A stretch of DNA of 64,000 bases from Terasakiella brassicae (GCF_014641495.1 NZ_BMHV01000001.1:124001-188000), one strand, 5' to 3'; positions 9,026 to 18,867 are shown, counted from the stretch's first letter. Program-made: numbers and translations. Notes: generated by a model not told the origin, from the letters alone.

Positions 9026-10585
9026 ATGGTCTACTTCGCCAAATGGAAAATTGCCATCGTGGTTGCTGTTTGCTTGTTGGGCGTGGCATTTGCTGCGCCC
9101 AACCTGCTTGATCGCAACACGACGGAAAATCTACCGGGTTGGCTCCCCAATCAACAGATCAGTCTAGGGCTTGATTTACGCGGTGGTTCACACCTTCTTT
9201 TGGAAGTTGAAGCCCAGACCGTTATCAATGAACGACTGGAATCTATTGTCGATTCAATTCGACAAACACTGCGTAGCGAACGTATTCGCTATACCGGACT
9301 CGGCATTCGAGATTCCCAAGTTAGCGTCCAGATTAAAAAGCCCGATCAGGTTCAACAAGCCTATGATCTGCTTCGTAAAATCGATACAGGTACTGAGACC
9401 ATCAATGAAAATGGTAAAATCAGTATTACCATGACGGAAGAAGCCGTTTTGAAGGCAAAACGCTCTGCGGTTGAACAATCAATCGAAATCGTGCGCCGCC
9501 GGATTGACGAAACAGGTACAAAAGAACCCAATATTCAACGCCAAGGTGACGATCGTATCCTGATCCAGTTGCCGGGGATTGATAACCCTGAAGACGTTAA
9601 ACGTCTGTTGGGTAAAACGGCAAAAATGACTTTTCATCTGGTCAATCATACGGTGACACCGGAAGATATTTTGGCCGGACGCATTCCCCCGGGAACGATT
9701 GCCTTGCCGGACGCGGAAAATGAAAACACCAAAATTGCCGTTCGCCGTAAAGTCGAAGTGAGCGGCGATATGTTGATTGACAGTCAGCCGACATTTCAGG
9801 ATGCGCAACCTGTCGTTTCCTTTACCTTCAATGCGTTAGGTGGAAAGAAATTCGGGCAGGTCACATCTAAAAACGTCAATCGCCGCCTTGCGATTGTTTT
9901 GGATGGCAAAGTCATCAGTGCACCGAATATCCAAGGCCCGATTTTGGGTGGCAGCGGGATCATTACCGGACGTTTCAGCGTTCAGGAAGCCAATGATCTG
10001 TCGCTTTTGCTGCGTGCGGGTGCACTGCCGGCACCTTTGGTCATTCTTGAAGAACGCACCGTTGGTCCGGGCTTGGGGGCTGATTCGATTGAAGCGGGTA
10101 AAGTTGCCTCCGTCATCGGTTTGTTGGGGGTTATCATCTTTATGGTTGCCAGCTACGGACGTTTTGGGATTTATGCGGATATCGCATTGATGTTTAATAT
10201 TATTCTCATCGGTGCAGCTTTATCTGTCTTACAGGCCACCTTGACCTTGCCCGGTATTGCCGGGATTGTCCTGACGATCGGTATGGCGGTTGATGCCAAC
10301 GTTTTGATTTTCGAACGGATCCGCGAAGAAACGCGTAATGGACTTGGTCCCATTGCGGCGATTGATTCCGGGTATAAGCGGGCGATTAAAACCATTGTCG
10401 ATGCGAACGTCACCACATTGATTGCAGCTGTCTTGCTTTATCAATTTGGTTCTGGTCCGGTGCGCGGTTTTGCTGTGACATTGGCCATCGGTATCCTGAC
10501 ATCCATGTTTACGGCGATTATGTTGACCCGTTTGCAGGTTGTCGTGTGGTTACGTCGTACCAAACCCAAAACACTTGAACTGTAG
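9026..10585 (+). CDS. secD: Protein translocase subunit SecD
   Basis: 519-residue membrane protein that, with SecF, uses the proton gradient to complete protein export on the periplasmic side. TM1 (about 8-25) is followed by the conserved LGLDLRGGSHLLLEV motif, the large periplasmic P1 domain, then five more helices. The GMAVDANVLIFERIREE motif (about 417-433) holds the Asp needed for proton flow. Length is short compared with E. coli (615) but usual for alphaproteobacteria. Confidence 0.97.
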   Translation: MVYFAKWKIAIVVAVCLLGVAFAAPNLLDRNTTENLPGWLPNQQISLGLDLRGGSHLLLEVEAQTVINERLESIVDSIRQTLRSERIRYTGLGIRDSQVSVQIKKPDQVQQAYDLLRKIDTGTETINENGKISITMTEEAVLKAKRSAVEQSIEIVRRRIDETGTKEPNIQRQGDDRILIQLPGIDNPEDVKRLLGKTAKMTFHLVNHTVTPEDILAGRIPPGTIALPDAENENTKIAVRRKVEVSGDMLIDSQPTFQDAQPVVSFTFNALGGKKFGQVTSKNVNRRLAIVLDGKVISAPNIQGPILGGSGIITGRFSVQEANDLSLLLRAGALPAPLVILEERTVGPGLGADSIEAGKVASVIGLLGVIIFMVASYGRFGIYADIALMFNIILIGAALSVLQATLTLPGIAGIVLTIGMAVDANVLIFERIREETRNGLGPIAAIDSGYKRAIKTIVDANVTTLIAAVLLYQFGSGPVRGFAVTLAIGILTSMFTAIMLTRLQVVVWLRRTKPKTLEL

Positions 10586-10599
10586 AGGAGGGATTACAC

Positions 10600-11553
10600 A
10601 TGCGTCGTTTGCATATGATCCCGACAGGGACAAAAATCGACTTCATCGGCAAGAAAATTGCTTTCTTTGCCTTTTCGTTCTGTTTGATCATTGCCTCTAT
10701 CGGTATTTTTGGTACCAATGGCTTGAATTATGGTATCGACTTCAAAGGCGGTATCATGATGGAGGTTCGTTCCAATAGTGGCCCGGCAGATGTCGGGGCC
10801 TTGCGGACACAACTTTCAAAACTCGGCCTGGGTGAAATTTCCATTCAGGAATTTGGTGAGCCAGAAGAAGTCCTCATCCGAATTCAACGCCAGGATGGTG
10901 ACGAAAAAGCGCAACAAGCCGCTGTTGAGGCCGTTAAGTCGGAATTACACGATACCGTTGAATACCGCCGTACAGAGTTCGTTGGCCCGAAGGTTTCCGA
11001 AGAACTCTTCATGGATGGTGTCATGGCTGTTGCACTGGCAATCGGTGCGATACTGGTCTACATCTGGTTCCGTTTCGAATGGCAATTCGGGATGGGGGCC
11101 GTTGTTGCCTTGATCCATGATGTTATTTCAACGATCGGTATCTTTGCCCTGCTGGGGATGGAATTCAACCTTTCCACGGTTGCCGCTGTTCTAACTATTG
11201 CCGGGTATTCCATCAACGATACGGTGGTTGTCTATGACCGCGTACGTGAAAACTTGCGCAAATACAAAAAGATGGATTTGCCAGAACTTTTAAATATGTC
11301 AGTCAACGAAACACTGTCTCGTACCGTTATGACATCTGTGACCACGTTGGTTGCTTTGCTTGCCCTTTATATTTTGGGCGGTGAAGTTATTCGCGGTTTC
11401 AGCTTTGCCATGATCTGGGGCATTGTCATCGGGACATATTCGTCGGTCTGTCTCGCCGTTCCAATTTTGACTTACTTCGTACTTCGTCGCAGCGATGATG
11501 AAGATGAAGAAGATAGCGAAATTGAAAAAGTCGAAGGCGAGGGGGCTGTTTAA
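10600..11553 (+). CDS. secF: Protein translocase subunit SecF
   Basis: 317-residue partner of SecD. It has TM1 near 20-40, the GIDFKGG motif after it, a periplasmic domain, and the signature GYSINDTVVVYDRVREN (about 204-220) with the conserved Asp. The acidic tail (DDEDEEDSEIEKVEGEG) is unusual in composition but dispensable-looking. It lies 14 bases after secD, and its stop overlaps the start of the next gene (TAATG). Confidence 0.97.
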   Translation: MRRLHMIPTGTKIDFIGKKIAFFAFSFCLIIASIGIFGTNGLNYGIDFKGGIMMEVRSNSGPADVGALRTQLSKLGLGEISIQEFGEPEEVLIRIQRQDGDEKAQQAAVEAVKSELHDTVEYRRTEFVGPKVSEELFMDGVMAVALAIGAILVYIWFRFEWQFGMGAVVALIHDVISTIGIFALLGMEFNLSTVAAVLTIAGYSINDTVVVYDRVRENLRKYKKMDLPELLNMSVNETLSRTVMTSVTTLVALLALYILGGEVIRGFSFAMIWGIVIGTYSSVCLAVPILTYFVLRRSDDEDEEDSEIEKVEGEGAV

Positions 11554-11933
11554 TGTCTTTGGACATCACCCCTCTCGTCACCGATAACCGGTTAATGATC
11601 CTATCCTATGGCGATGGTCGTTTCGATGTAAACGGCCATATCGTCACGGGATCAATTTTACTGTACGAAGGCCGGGTGGATCCGTGGAATGTGACAGAGC
11701 CATCCGATATTACGTTGGACAGCTTGCAACCGCTTCTCGATCATGCGGAAAATTACGATATTTTGCTGGTTGGTTGCGGGGAGACATCCAAGATGCCGCC
11801 CAAAGGCTTGCGCGAAGCTGTCAAAGAAAAAGGCCTCATACTGGAATGGATGAATTCCGGTGCGGCGGCCCGAACATTTTGCGCCCTTCAAATTGAAGAT
11901 CGCAGGACATTGGCTGCTATAATTGCTGTTTAA
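11553..11933 (+). CDS. Mth938/NDUFAF3-like protein (PF04430 family)
   Basis: 126-residue soluble protein of the DUF498/Mth938 fold. It shows the expected SYGDGRFDVNGHIVTGSILL opening, the central WNV...L strand and the conserved LLVGCGETSKMPPKGLRE turn, then the AARTFCALQIEDRRTLAAII ending. The human member is NDUFAF3, a complex I assembly factor; linkage of the bacterial form to secDF is a known neighbourhood. Translation is coupled to secF by TAATG, so the protein may act during membrane insertion or assembly. Its bacterial function is unproven. A strong terminator follows. Confidence 0.88.
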   Translation: MSLDITPLVTDNRLMILSYGDGRFDVNGHIVTGSILLYEGRVDPWNVTEPSDITLDSLQPLLDHAENYDILLVGCGETSKMPPKGLREAVKEKGLILEWMNSGAAARTFCALQIEDRRTLAAIIAV

Positions 11934-11951
11934 GGCGTCAAATACAGACAT

Positions 11952-11994
11952 AAAAAAAAGGCCCGGCACTTTTGACAGTACCGGGCCTTTTTAT
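11952..11994. terminator. Bidirectional intrinsic terminator
   Basis: Inverted repeat AAAGGCCCGG...CCGGGCCTTT with an A-run on the left and a T-run on the right. It separates the end of the yajC-secDF operon from the convergent sodB gene and can serve both. Confidence 0.85.
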
Positions 11995-12014
11995 TTGATC
12001 ATATTGATCTGCGA

Positions 12015-12617
12015 TTATGCGTTTGCCAATTGTTCAGCTACAAAATCCCAGTTGACCAATTCGTTGAGGAACGTTTCAACGTATTTTGGGCGCAGGTTTT
12101 GGTAATCAAGATAATAGGCATGTTCCCAAACATCACATGTCAACAGTGCGGTTTGACCATGTGCCAACGGTGTGTCTGCACCGATTGTTTTGGTGATTTT
12201 CAGTTCGCCATTTTCAACAACCAGCCAACCCCAGCCAGAACCGAAAGCGGTGATACAAGCTTGGGAAAATTCTTCTTTGAATTTATCGAAGGAACCGAAA
12301 GCCGCATCAATTTTTGCAGCCAGTTCACCACTGGGTGCGCCGCCGCCGTTCGGCTTCATACAGTTCCAATAAAATGTGTGGTTCCAGACTTGAGCCGCAT
12401 TGTTGAATACGCCAGCCTTAGACGCATCGCCAGCCGCATCTTTGATAACGGCTTCGAGGTCAGCTTGTGAAGAACCAGCAGCATCACCCAACAGGTTGTT
12501 AAGGTTCACAACATAGGTGTTGTGGTGCTTGCCGTAATGGAAGCTCAAAGTGTTAGCGGAGATATGTGGCTCGAGTGCGTCTTGAGCATAAGGCAGGGCA
12601 GGAAGTTCGAATGCCAT
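12015..12617 (-). CDS. sodB: Iron superoxide dismutase
   Basis: 200-residue Fe/Mn-type SOD that converts superoxide to peroxide and oxygen. Metal ligands visible are His27 (LSFHYGKHH), the His in QVWNHTFYW (about 80), and Asp/His in DVWEHAYYLDYQN (about 161-165). The NCMKPNGGG and FGSGWGWLV blocks favour the Fe form. Monocistronic: terminator downstream, 98-base AT-rich gap upstream before hpnE. Confidence 0.96.
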   Translation of the reverse strand: MAFELPALPYAQDALEPHISANTLSFHYGKHHNTYVVNLNNLLGDAAGSSQADLEAVIKDAAGDASKAGVFNNAAQVWNHTFYWNCMKPNGGGAPSGELAAKIDAAFGSFDKFKEEFSQACITAFGSGWGWLVVENGELKITKTIGADTPLAHGQTALLTCDVWEHAYYLDYQNLRPKYVETFLNELVNWDFVAEQLANA

Positions 12618-12715
12618 TTGTTGACCTCTTCTGAGTTTGGTAAATTTGAATATTTCTAAAAAATAGGCAGAATGATTGTAAAAATGAAGGCTTTTATGAA
12701 AAAAGATATAAAAAA

Positions 12716-13837
12716 TTATCTTTTATTATCAATTGCCGCTTTTACAGCCCATTTGCCTGACCTAATTGCACTTTCAATGGTAGCTGGAAGTCCGGTCTCA
12801 ATCCAGTCACCTGCAAGAAAAAGATTTGTAAAGTTCGTTCTAGTTTGAGGGCGATGGGTTGCAAAATCCATATTTTGTGCAGGTGTTGCATGTTTTTTGC
12901 AAACAAGTCGACACGGTGGCATCTGACAATCATCAAGCCCCAAAAGTGGGCGAACTTCCATCCAAATTTGTTTTGAAATTTCAGACGATTCGAATTTTTG
13001 ATTGCTGATGGTGACACAGGCATGCCGACCTTTGGCATAAAGCCATTGGCTTCGTGTCCCGATCAGGCCGACAAAACATTCCTCCACATCCGAATCCAGA
13101 TCAAAATGAAAATTGCTGATTGGGTTGCATGTAATCGCTGAAAAATCAAAAGGAGAGGTAATCTGTGCATAAGCCTGAGGCGGCAGGGCCAAAATAACCC
13201 GGTCTGTTTTTTTTAGGGGGATTTGCCCGTCTTTGAAAACAAGTTGACTTTCATTTACGCTGGTTAATCTTTTTCCAAACCTGATATCAAACTGATCCAA
13301 GAGGGGGCGTACAAATGTATCTTCAAGTGTGTTTTGGCAAAAATAAGGGATCAAGGCACTTGGCCCCTGTTTTAACATCTCAAAGAACATATTCTTTCGC
13401 AGTTGCGCCGGAACGTCTTTGAGTTCCGTATTAAAAACAGCGAGAAAAAATGGATCCCATAAGCGATCTTTTGCCGTTTTCCCCACAATATTTGTTGCAT
13501 TTACCCCCGGAATACTACCCTTTGCCACTTGCCAGACAAAGTGATTGGCTTTGACTTTCCAGCTTAAGTGACTTGCAGGTTCCGTGAAAGAATACGCCCC
13601 ATTCCCAAAGGGAGAGAGCGTTTCACTCATGCCAATTTGGTTCAGATACGCAAAGGTCGCTTCATAGCCTTTTACGATTAAATGTGTGCCATTGTCATGG
13701 CTTCGGGCTTGACGAATGCGTCCGCCCGCTTTTTTTGTGGCTTCATATATGGTGCAAGAAACACCGTTTTTTCTAGCTTCAACCGCAGCACTTAGCCCCG
13801 CCAAACCAGCCCCGATAATATGAAGATGTTTAATCAT
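12716..13837 (-). CDS. hpnE: Hydroxysqualene dehydroxylase HpnE
   Basis: 373-residue FAD-dependent amine-oxidase-fold enzyme that reduces hydroxysqualene to squalene. The N-terminal dinucleotide site is IIGAGLAGLSAAVEA (8-22) followed by E35 and GGRIRQ; a C-terminal FAD motif is LAGDWIETGLPATIESAIRSG (about 340-360). It overlaps hpnD by eight bases. With HpnC and HpnD it completes squalene synthesis from two farnesyl diphosphates. It could be mistaken for a phytoene desaturase, but the operon settles the call. Confidence 0.92.
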   Translation of the reverse strand: MIKHLHIIGAGLAGLSAAVEARKNGVSCTIYEATKKAGGRIRQARSHDNGTHLIVKGYEATFAYLNQIGMSETLSPFGNGAYSFTEPASHLSWKVKANHFVWQVAKGSIPGVNATNIVGKTAKDRLWDPFFLAVFNTELKDVPAQLRKNMFFEMLKQGPSALIPYFCQNTLEDTFVRPLLDQFDIRFGKRLTSVNESQLVFKDGQIPLKKTDRVILALPPQAYAQITSPFDFSAITCNPISNFHFDLDSDVEECFVGLIGTRSQWLYAKGRHACVTISNQKFESSEISKQIWMEVRPLLGLDDCQMPPCRLVCKKHATPAQNMDFATHRPQTRTNFTNLFLAGDWIETGLPATIESAIRSGKWAVKAAIDNKR

Positions 13838-14666
13838 GACGCGTCAGGAATTCCATAACCAAAAATGCTTTTTCCGTCTTGCTCAGGCTCATACGCGGTG
13901 TCATTTGATGCCAGCCGCGATGTTGCATTTTTTTAAATATTTTCTGGTAAGCCTGCTTCATCAGAACGGCTGGTTTTAGGTTCGCACTTCCGATTTGTCT
14001 CAGCAACTTTTCTGCATTTTTATAATGCTGTTCCGTTTTTTCAGCGACATCGGCGAGAACAAGGTTAAGGTTTGGCGAAACAATCCCTTCCACCTGATGC
14101 TTTTGCAGAGATTCCTGTGGTAAATACAAGCGCCCGACTTGATCATCTTCAACCACATCACGCAAAATATTGGTTAATTGCAAGGCGTATCCCAATTCCT
14201 GTGCGAAGTCCTGTGCCCCTTGGTCTGTCCGTCCAAAAATGGGAAGGGACAACAAGCCGACACTGACGGCAACTTTGCGGCAATAGTCATATAAATCATC
14301 CCAAGACGGGGCGTGGATAGGTCCCAAAATATCGACTTCCATCCCATCAATCAATTGATAAAGCTCATCTTTTGGAACATCATATTGATCTATGGCCTCA
14401 CACAATATGCGTGTGATGGCGCAAGATGGTTTCCCTACAATAAGTTGCGTAACCTTGGTCCGCCACTCATTCAATTTCTTTAGCTTTTCTTCACGGGGAA
14501 GGGCATTGTCGGCAATATCGTCCAGCATGCGGCAATAGGCATAAATCGCAAAAAGATAACCGCGCCGATCCTTAGGCAAGGCTTTCATCCCCAACGCAAA
14601 GGAACTTTTGGCCTCGCACACAATATTTTCGACATATTCAAAATCGGCTGAGCTGGGACGTGTCAT
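13830..14666 (-). CDS. hpnD: Presqualene diphosphate synthase HpnD
   Basis: 278-residue head-to-head prenyl synthase that condenses two farnesyl diphosphates to presqualene diphosphate. Both Asp-rich motifs are intact: DDIAD (about 52-56, in YCRMLDDIADN) and DVVEDDQVGR (about 164-173, after the conserved QLTNILR). Start ATG overlaps the hpnC stop as ATGA. All-helical class I isoprenoid synthase. Confidence 0.94.
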   Translation of the reverse strand: MTRPSSADFEYVENIVCEAKSSFALGMKALPKDRRGYLFAIYAYCRMLDDIADNALPREEKLKKLNEWRTKVTQLIVGKPSCAITRILCEAIDQYDVPKDELYQLIDGMEVDILGPIHAPSWDDLYDYCRKVAVSVGLLSLPIFGRTDQGAQDFAQELGYALQLTNILRDVVEDDQVGRLYLPQESLQKHQVEGIVSPNLNLVLADVAEKTEQHYKNAEKLLRQIGSANLKPAVLMKQAYQKIFKKMQHRGWHQMTPRMSLSKTEKAFLVMEFLTRHD

Positions 14667-15385
14667 AAAGGGTAAAAACCTTTGTAGGCAATCAGAAATT
14701 TATCGAATGTACCGAGTTCAACCCGTCTTGCCAATGGATCCTGACAACGTAATCGACCAGCCAAAGCCACCGCACAAAGCAGGGTAACCTTGCATTGATA
14801 ACGTAACCGTTTGTTTTTAATCTGGCTAGGTAGATTAAAAACCGGTTTCAACATTTCATCAACCCGGTCCAGGCAGATGTTGAGAACATTCCGTAAAGGT
14901 AGGGCACAGCTTGATTGTGAAAGCAAGTTTTCGTAACTTTCCCCTTCAGGCAAAAATTCCAGAGGCAGATAAATTCTGTTCATCACCTGAAAATCTTTTT
15001 GGCAATCTTGCAGGTGATTGAGGATTTGCAAAACACTACACAGGGAATCGCTTAAAGTTTCACCCCCACTTTCACCATGTACATTCAATAAAAAACGTCC
15101 AACCGGGTTGGCGGAATATTGGCAATAATCCATTAAATCCTGCCAGTTTTCATAACGGTTTTGGTCAGCATCCTGATGAAAGGCAACCAAGAGATCGTTC
15201 AAAAACGGGTTTTCCCACTCGTCTGGCAATTCATTATGTTTTTCTTCCGGGCTGAGAGTTGGGGAGTCCGCAATATCATCCCAACAGCGTGCCAATTGAT
15301 AAAATTCCATCACCTGTTGGCGCACATTTGGGGCCAATAACAGGCTGGCAACCGGAAAATTTTCTTGATTTGCAGTTTTTGACAC
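14663..15385 (-). CDS. hpnC: Squalene-synthesis protein HpnC (hydroxysqualene synthase)
   Basis: About 240 residues; converts presqualene diphosphate to hydroxysqualene in the three-enzyme HpnCDE route. The first Asp-rich motif is present (ARCWDDIADS) and the second is DCQKDFQ within NHLQDCQKDFQVMNRIYLP. I favour the GTG at 15385, which has AGGAAAAGG nine bases upstream and gives the family-like start MSKTANQENFPVASLLLA. ATGs at 15433 and 15421 would add a basic, non-conserved leader. First gene of hpnCDE, divergent from the NDUFAF6-like gene with a 69-base gap. No squalene-hopene cyclase gene lies in the window. Confidence 0.9.
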   Translation of the reverse strand: MSKTANQENFPVASLLLAPNVRQQVMEFYQLARCWDDIADSPTLSPEEKHNELPDEWENPFLNDLLVAFHQDADQNRYENWQDLMDYCQYSANPVGRFLLNVHGESGGETLSDSLCSVLQILNHLQDCQKDFQVMNRIYLPLEFLPEGESYENLLSQSSCALPLRNVLNICLDRVDEMLKPVFNLPSQIKNKRLRYQCKVTLLCAVALAGRLRCQDPLARRVELGTFDKFLIAYKGFYPL

Positions 15386-15454
15386 TTTGCCTTTTCCTTT
15401 TCTACCCCTTATATGACACATGTGTTTTTCCAATTCAAAAAATGAATACGTTTT

Positions 15455-16285
15455 ATGACCTCCTCCCTCAGCCTATGTGCGCAAGAAATCCGCAAAAATG
15501 AACATGACCAATTCCTCTGTGGCTTGTTTGCCCCGGAAGATCGTCAGACTGATTTTTTTGCAATGCAGCTTTTCCATATGGAAACCCTGCGTATTCGTGA
15601 TGCCGTCAGCGAACCACATCTGGGTTTGATCCGCCTGCAATGGTGGCGTGATCTGGTGGACGGGATTTATAACGGAGATAAATCAGCGGATGCAGAAAAC
15701 GGGACGCATCAGGAAATTGCACAAACACTGGCAAAGGGTGCCATCGACAAAGCTTTGTTTGATCGTTATTTCAATGCCCGTTCCTTTGATATGGAAGACC
15801 GCGCCCACGACGACATGTCAGCCCTTGTGCGCTATTGCGAGGCAACCGGGGGATTAAGTGCACAGATCAAAGAAGCGGCAATCGGTTGTCCGGTTAGTGA
15901 GGCAAGCCTTAAGGTTGGAACGGCAAATGCCCTTTGTCACATTATTCGCACCTTGGCCCATCAATCCCGTGTCGCGCGTTGCAAGTTACCGCTTTTGCTG
16001 ATTAAAAAGCATAATCTGGATTTGAACGGCTTTTATAAATTTGAATGCCGTGCGGAGCTTAAGAATATTGTCGCAGAACTCGTCAGTGAAATTGAACGCT
16101 TAATCGCAGACGCACGTACACAAGGCGCGACACCAAATGCAGTTTTGCTCAATACGGTCGGCCTTGAAGATTACCTGAAACGTCTGAAAAAGGTCGATTG
16201 CGACCCGTTTAATCCCAATATAGGGCAGGGGCGTTTATCCAAACAAATCAAGCTGGCTTTCAAGGCGTGGCGCAATCGTTATTAA
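15455..16285 (+). CDS. NDUFAF6-like squalene/phytoene synthase-family protein
   Basis: 276 residues with the all-helical prenyl-synthase fold, but the catalytic Asp motifs are missing. Where the first DDxxD should be it has LIRLQWWRDLVDGIY, and the second site reads HIIRTLAHQSRVARCKLPL with no DxxxD. This pattern is that of the group containing mitochondrial NDUFAF6, a complex I assembly factor, rather than a terpene synthase. It is divergent from hpnCDE, whose HpnC and HpnD are active paralogues, which suggests an old local duplication. It overlaps the convergent ilvA gene by a few bases. Confidence 0.85.
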   Translation: MTSSLSLCAQEIRKNEHDQFLCGLFAPEDRQTDFFAMQLFHMETLRIRDAVSEPHLGLIRLQWWRDLVDGIYNGDKSADAENGTHQEIAQTLAKGAIDKALFDRYFNARSFDMEDRAHDDMSALVRYCEATGGLSAQIKEAAIGCPVSEASLKVGTANALCHIIRTLAHQSRVARCKLPLLLIKKHNLDLNGFYKFECRAELKNIVAELVSEIERLIADARTQGATPNAVLLNTVGLEDYLKRLKKVDCDPFNPNIGQGRLSKQIKLAFKAWRNRY

Positions 16286-17499
16286 GCATTCTTCTCGCTG
16301 ATTTCCCGACAGCTATAGCCTTCACCCACAAACTGATCGATCAAACGCTGAACATGGTCTTGATCCAGTGTTTCAACAACCACATCGACTTCGGTCAGTT
16401 TAACCGATAGATCAAAAAACATGCGTTGGTGATAAATCTCGACAATGTTGGCCCCATTGTCACTCATGATTTTTGTAATCTTGGCAAGATGGCCGGGTTG
16501 ATCCGGCACGGCAATGCGCAAAACGGCCATCCGACCATCGCGATAAAGACCACGCAATAGCACAGACGACAAAATCCGCGAATCAATATTTCCGCCGGAT
16601 AAAACCAAGCCAACGCGTTTGCCCGCAAAACGTTCTTTATTTTGCAAAAGGGCCGCCAAACCAACAGCGCCAGCACCTTCGACAGTTAAACGCTGATTTT
16701 CCGCAAGACTGAGGACCGCTTCTTCAATCTGGATTTCATTGACCACAAAAATATCGGTCGTCGTTTCTTTTATGATCGGTGCCGTCAATTCACCCGGTTC
16801 TTTAACGGCAATCCCTTCCGCCAGGGTGTAGCCGCCTTTGGTGTTGTTTTGATTGTAGAAACTATCTGCCATTGAGGGAAACGCATCACATTGCACACCG
16901 AAAATTTCCGTGTCGGGCGAAAGATGTTTAAAGGCAGAGGCAACACCTGCCAATAATCCGCCGCCGCCGATGGGAACAAGAATGGCGTCTAGTGGTATTT
17001 CAACCTGATCAATCATTTCCAGACCGACAACACCTTGTCCCGCCATGATATCTTCATGATCATAGGGGCTGACATAGGTCAGGCCATCACTTTTGACCAA
17101 ATCAAGGGCGGCATTGCGGGCTTGAATAAAGGTTTCCCCGCTAACAATAACTTTGGCACCCAATTTTTCCGTTTTGGAAATCTTGTTAAACGGTGTGCCT
17201 TGCGGCATGACAATCGTTGCCGGGATCCCCATGTTTTGCGCGTGATAGGCAACGCCTTGGGCGTGATTCCCGGCAGAGGCAGCAACAACGCCTTTTGCGG
17301 CTTCTGCTTTGGATAAGCTTGCCAATCGCACCAAAGCCCCGCGTGATTTAAAAGAACCCGTAATTTGCAGGTTTTCCAGTTTTAAATAAACCTCGGCACC
17401 CGACATGTTTGAAAGTACTTGAGAATAAATCATAGGCGTTACATTGACTTTACCCGCAAGGGTTTCTTGTGCACGCTTTAGAACTTCCAGTGAAATCAT
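16282..17499 (-). CDS. ilvA: Threonine ammonia-lyase (threonine dehydratase) with ACT domain
   Basis: 405-residue PLP enzyme deaminating threonine to 2-oxobutyrate, the first step to isoleucine. The PLP lysine is K51 in TGSFKSRGAL, the phosphate-binding loop is IGGGGLLAG (about 179), and SAGNHAQGVA lies near 75. A C-terminal ACT domain (about 330-405, from VLRIAVPDQPGHLAKI) indicates allosteric control. The single ACT domain and length match the short form found in alphaproteobacteria rather than the 514-residue E. coli IlvA; a serine/threonine catabolic role is possible. Confidence 0.9.
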   Translation of the reverse strand: MISLEVLKRAQETLAGKVNVTPMIYSQVLSNMSGAEVYLKLENLQITGSFKSRGALVRLASLSKAEAAKGVVAASAGNHAQGVAYHAQNMGIPATIVMPQGTPFNKISKTEKLGAKVIVSGETFIQARNAALDLVKSDGLTYVSPYDHEDIMAGQGVVGLEMIDQVEIPLDAILVPIGGGGLLAGVASAFKHLSPDTEIFGVQCDAFPSMADSFYNQNNTKGGYTLAEGIAVKEPGELTAPIIKETTTDIFVVNEIQIEEAVLSLAENQRLTVEGAGAVGLAALLQNKERFAGKRVGLVLSGGNIDSRILSSVLLRGLYRDGRMAVLRIAVPDQPGHLAKITKIMSDNGANIVEIYHQRMFFDLSVKLTEVDVVVETLDQDHVQRLIDQFVGEGYSCREISEKNA

Positions 17500-17514
17500 C
17501 TCAAATACTCTCTC

Positions 17515-18867
17515 TTATACTCTGTCGGTTTTATCCAGCCATTCATCCAATGCTTTTAAGGCACGGGCGGAAACGGCGGCCTTTTTCTCTTTACCTTTAA
17601 CGCGCTTGCCACGTTCATTTCGTACATCCATCGGCGGTAAAAGACCAAAGGTAATATTCATCGGCTGGAATGTCATGGCATCCGCCCCACCTGTGATATG
17701 GTTCAAAATCCCGCCAAGGGCTGTGACATCCGGCGGGGGCACAATGTCCTGTCCCATAATTTCTGCGGCAACGAAACGTCCCGCCATTAGGCCGACAGCT
17801 GTACTTTCCACATAACCTTCGCAACCAGTGACTTGTCCGGCAAAACGAATGTTGTCACGGGCTTTCAATTTCAACGTGCCATCCAACAGGCGGGGGGAGT
17901 TGATAAACGTATTGCGGTGAATGCCACCAAGGCGGGCAAACGTTGCATTTTCCAGACCGGGCAGTGTCTTGAAAATACGCACCTGTTCCCCGTGCTTCAA
18001 TTTGGTCTGAAAGCCGACCATATTATAAAGCGTTCCCAATTTATTATCTTGGCGCAGTTGAACTACAGCGGCATATCGCGCGTCCGGTTCGTTCGGGTTT
18101 TGCAGGCCAACCGGTTTCATCGGGCCAAACGCCAAAGTTTCCCGACCACGTTCCGCCATGACTTCAATGGGCAGGCAGGCTTCAAAATACGGCGTATTTT
18201 TTTCCCATTCCTTGAATTCCATCTTTTCACCTGCGATTAAATCGTCGATGAATTGATCATATTGTGCACGGGTCAGGCCCAGATTGATGTAGTCACTGCC
18301 ATCACCTTTGTCATAGCGTGACTGGAACCATGCTTTTGAAAAATCAATACTGTCCTTATCAATAATCGGGGCTATAGCATCAAAAAAGTGCAAGGATTCC
18401 TCGCCGCTTAATTCCCGGATGGACTGGGCGAGAGGTTCAGAGGTGAGGGGACCTGTCGCAATGATCACATGTTCCCAGTCTTCAGAAGGCAGTGTGGTAA
18501 TTTCTTCGCGCACAATTTCTACATTCTCGTGGGCCTCAAGTGCACTTTGTACTGCAAGGGCAAACCCTTCGCGATCAACCGCCAAGGCCCCGCCTGCCGG
18601 GACGGCGTTTTCATCGGCACATTTCATAATAAGGGAACCACAACGACGCATTTCTTCGTGCATCAAACCAACGGCATTATACTGCGCATCGTCAGAACGT
18701 AAGGAATTGGAACAAACCAGCTCCGCCAACGTGTCTGTGTGGTGGGCCTCTGTCGGTCGTGTCGGGCGCATTTCGTGCAAGACGACTTTTACGCCGCGTT
18801 GTGCAGCTTGCCAGGCTGCTTCGCTGCCTGCCAATCCGCCGCCAATGATATGTAGTGTCTGTGTCAT
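17515..18867 (-). CDS. trmFO: Folate-dependent tRNA (uracil-5-)-methyltransferase TrmFO
   Basis: 450-residue flavoprotein forming 5-methyluridine at position 54 of tRNA with methylene-tetrahydrofolate as carbon donor. The start [19 protein letters not shown] is the FAD-binding motif; the conserved [15 protein letters not shown] and [10 protein letters not shown] blocks and the terminal [12 protein letters not shown] motif are diagnostic. It lies 15 bases before ilvA, in the same direction, so the two may share a transcript. Confidence 0.96.
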   Translation of the reverse strand: MTQTLHIIGGGLAGSEAAWQAAQRGVKVVLHEMRPTRPTEAHHTDTLAELVCSNSLRSDDAQYNAVGLMHEEMRRCGSLIMKCADENAVPAGGALAVDREGFALAVQSALEAHENVEIVREEITTLPSEDWEHVIIATGPLTSEPLAQSIRELSGEESLHFFDAIAPIIDKDSIDFSKAWFQSRYDKGDGSDYINLGLTRAQYDQFIDDLIAGEKMEFKEWEKNTPYFEACLPIEVMAERGRETLAFGPMKPVGLQNPNEPDARYAAVVQLRQDNKLGTLYNMVGFQTKLKHGEQVRIFKTLPGLENATFARLGGIHRNTFINSPRLLDGTLKLKARDNIRFAGQVTGCEGYVESTAVGLMAGRFVAAEIMGQDIVPPPDVTALGGILNHITGGADAMTFQPMNITFGLLPPMDVRNERGKRVKGKEKKAAVSARALKALDEWLDKTDRV

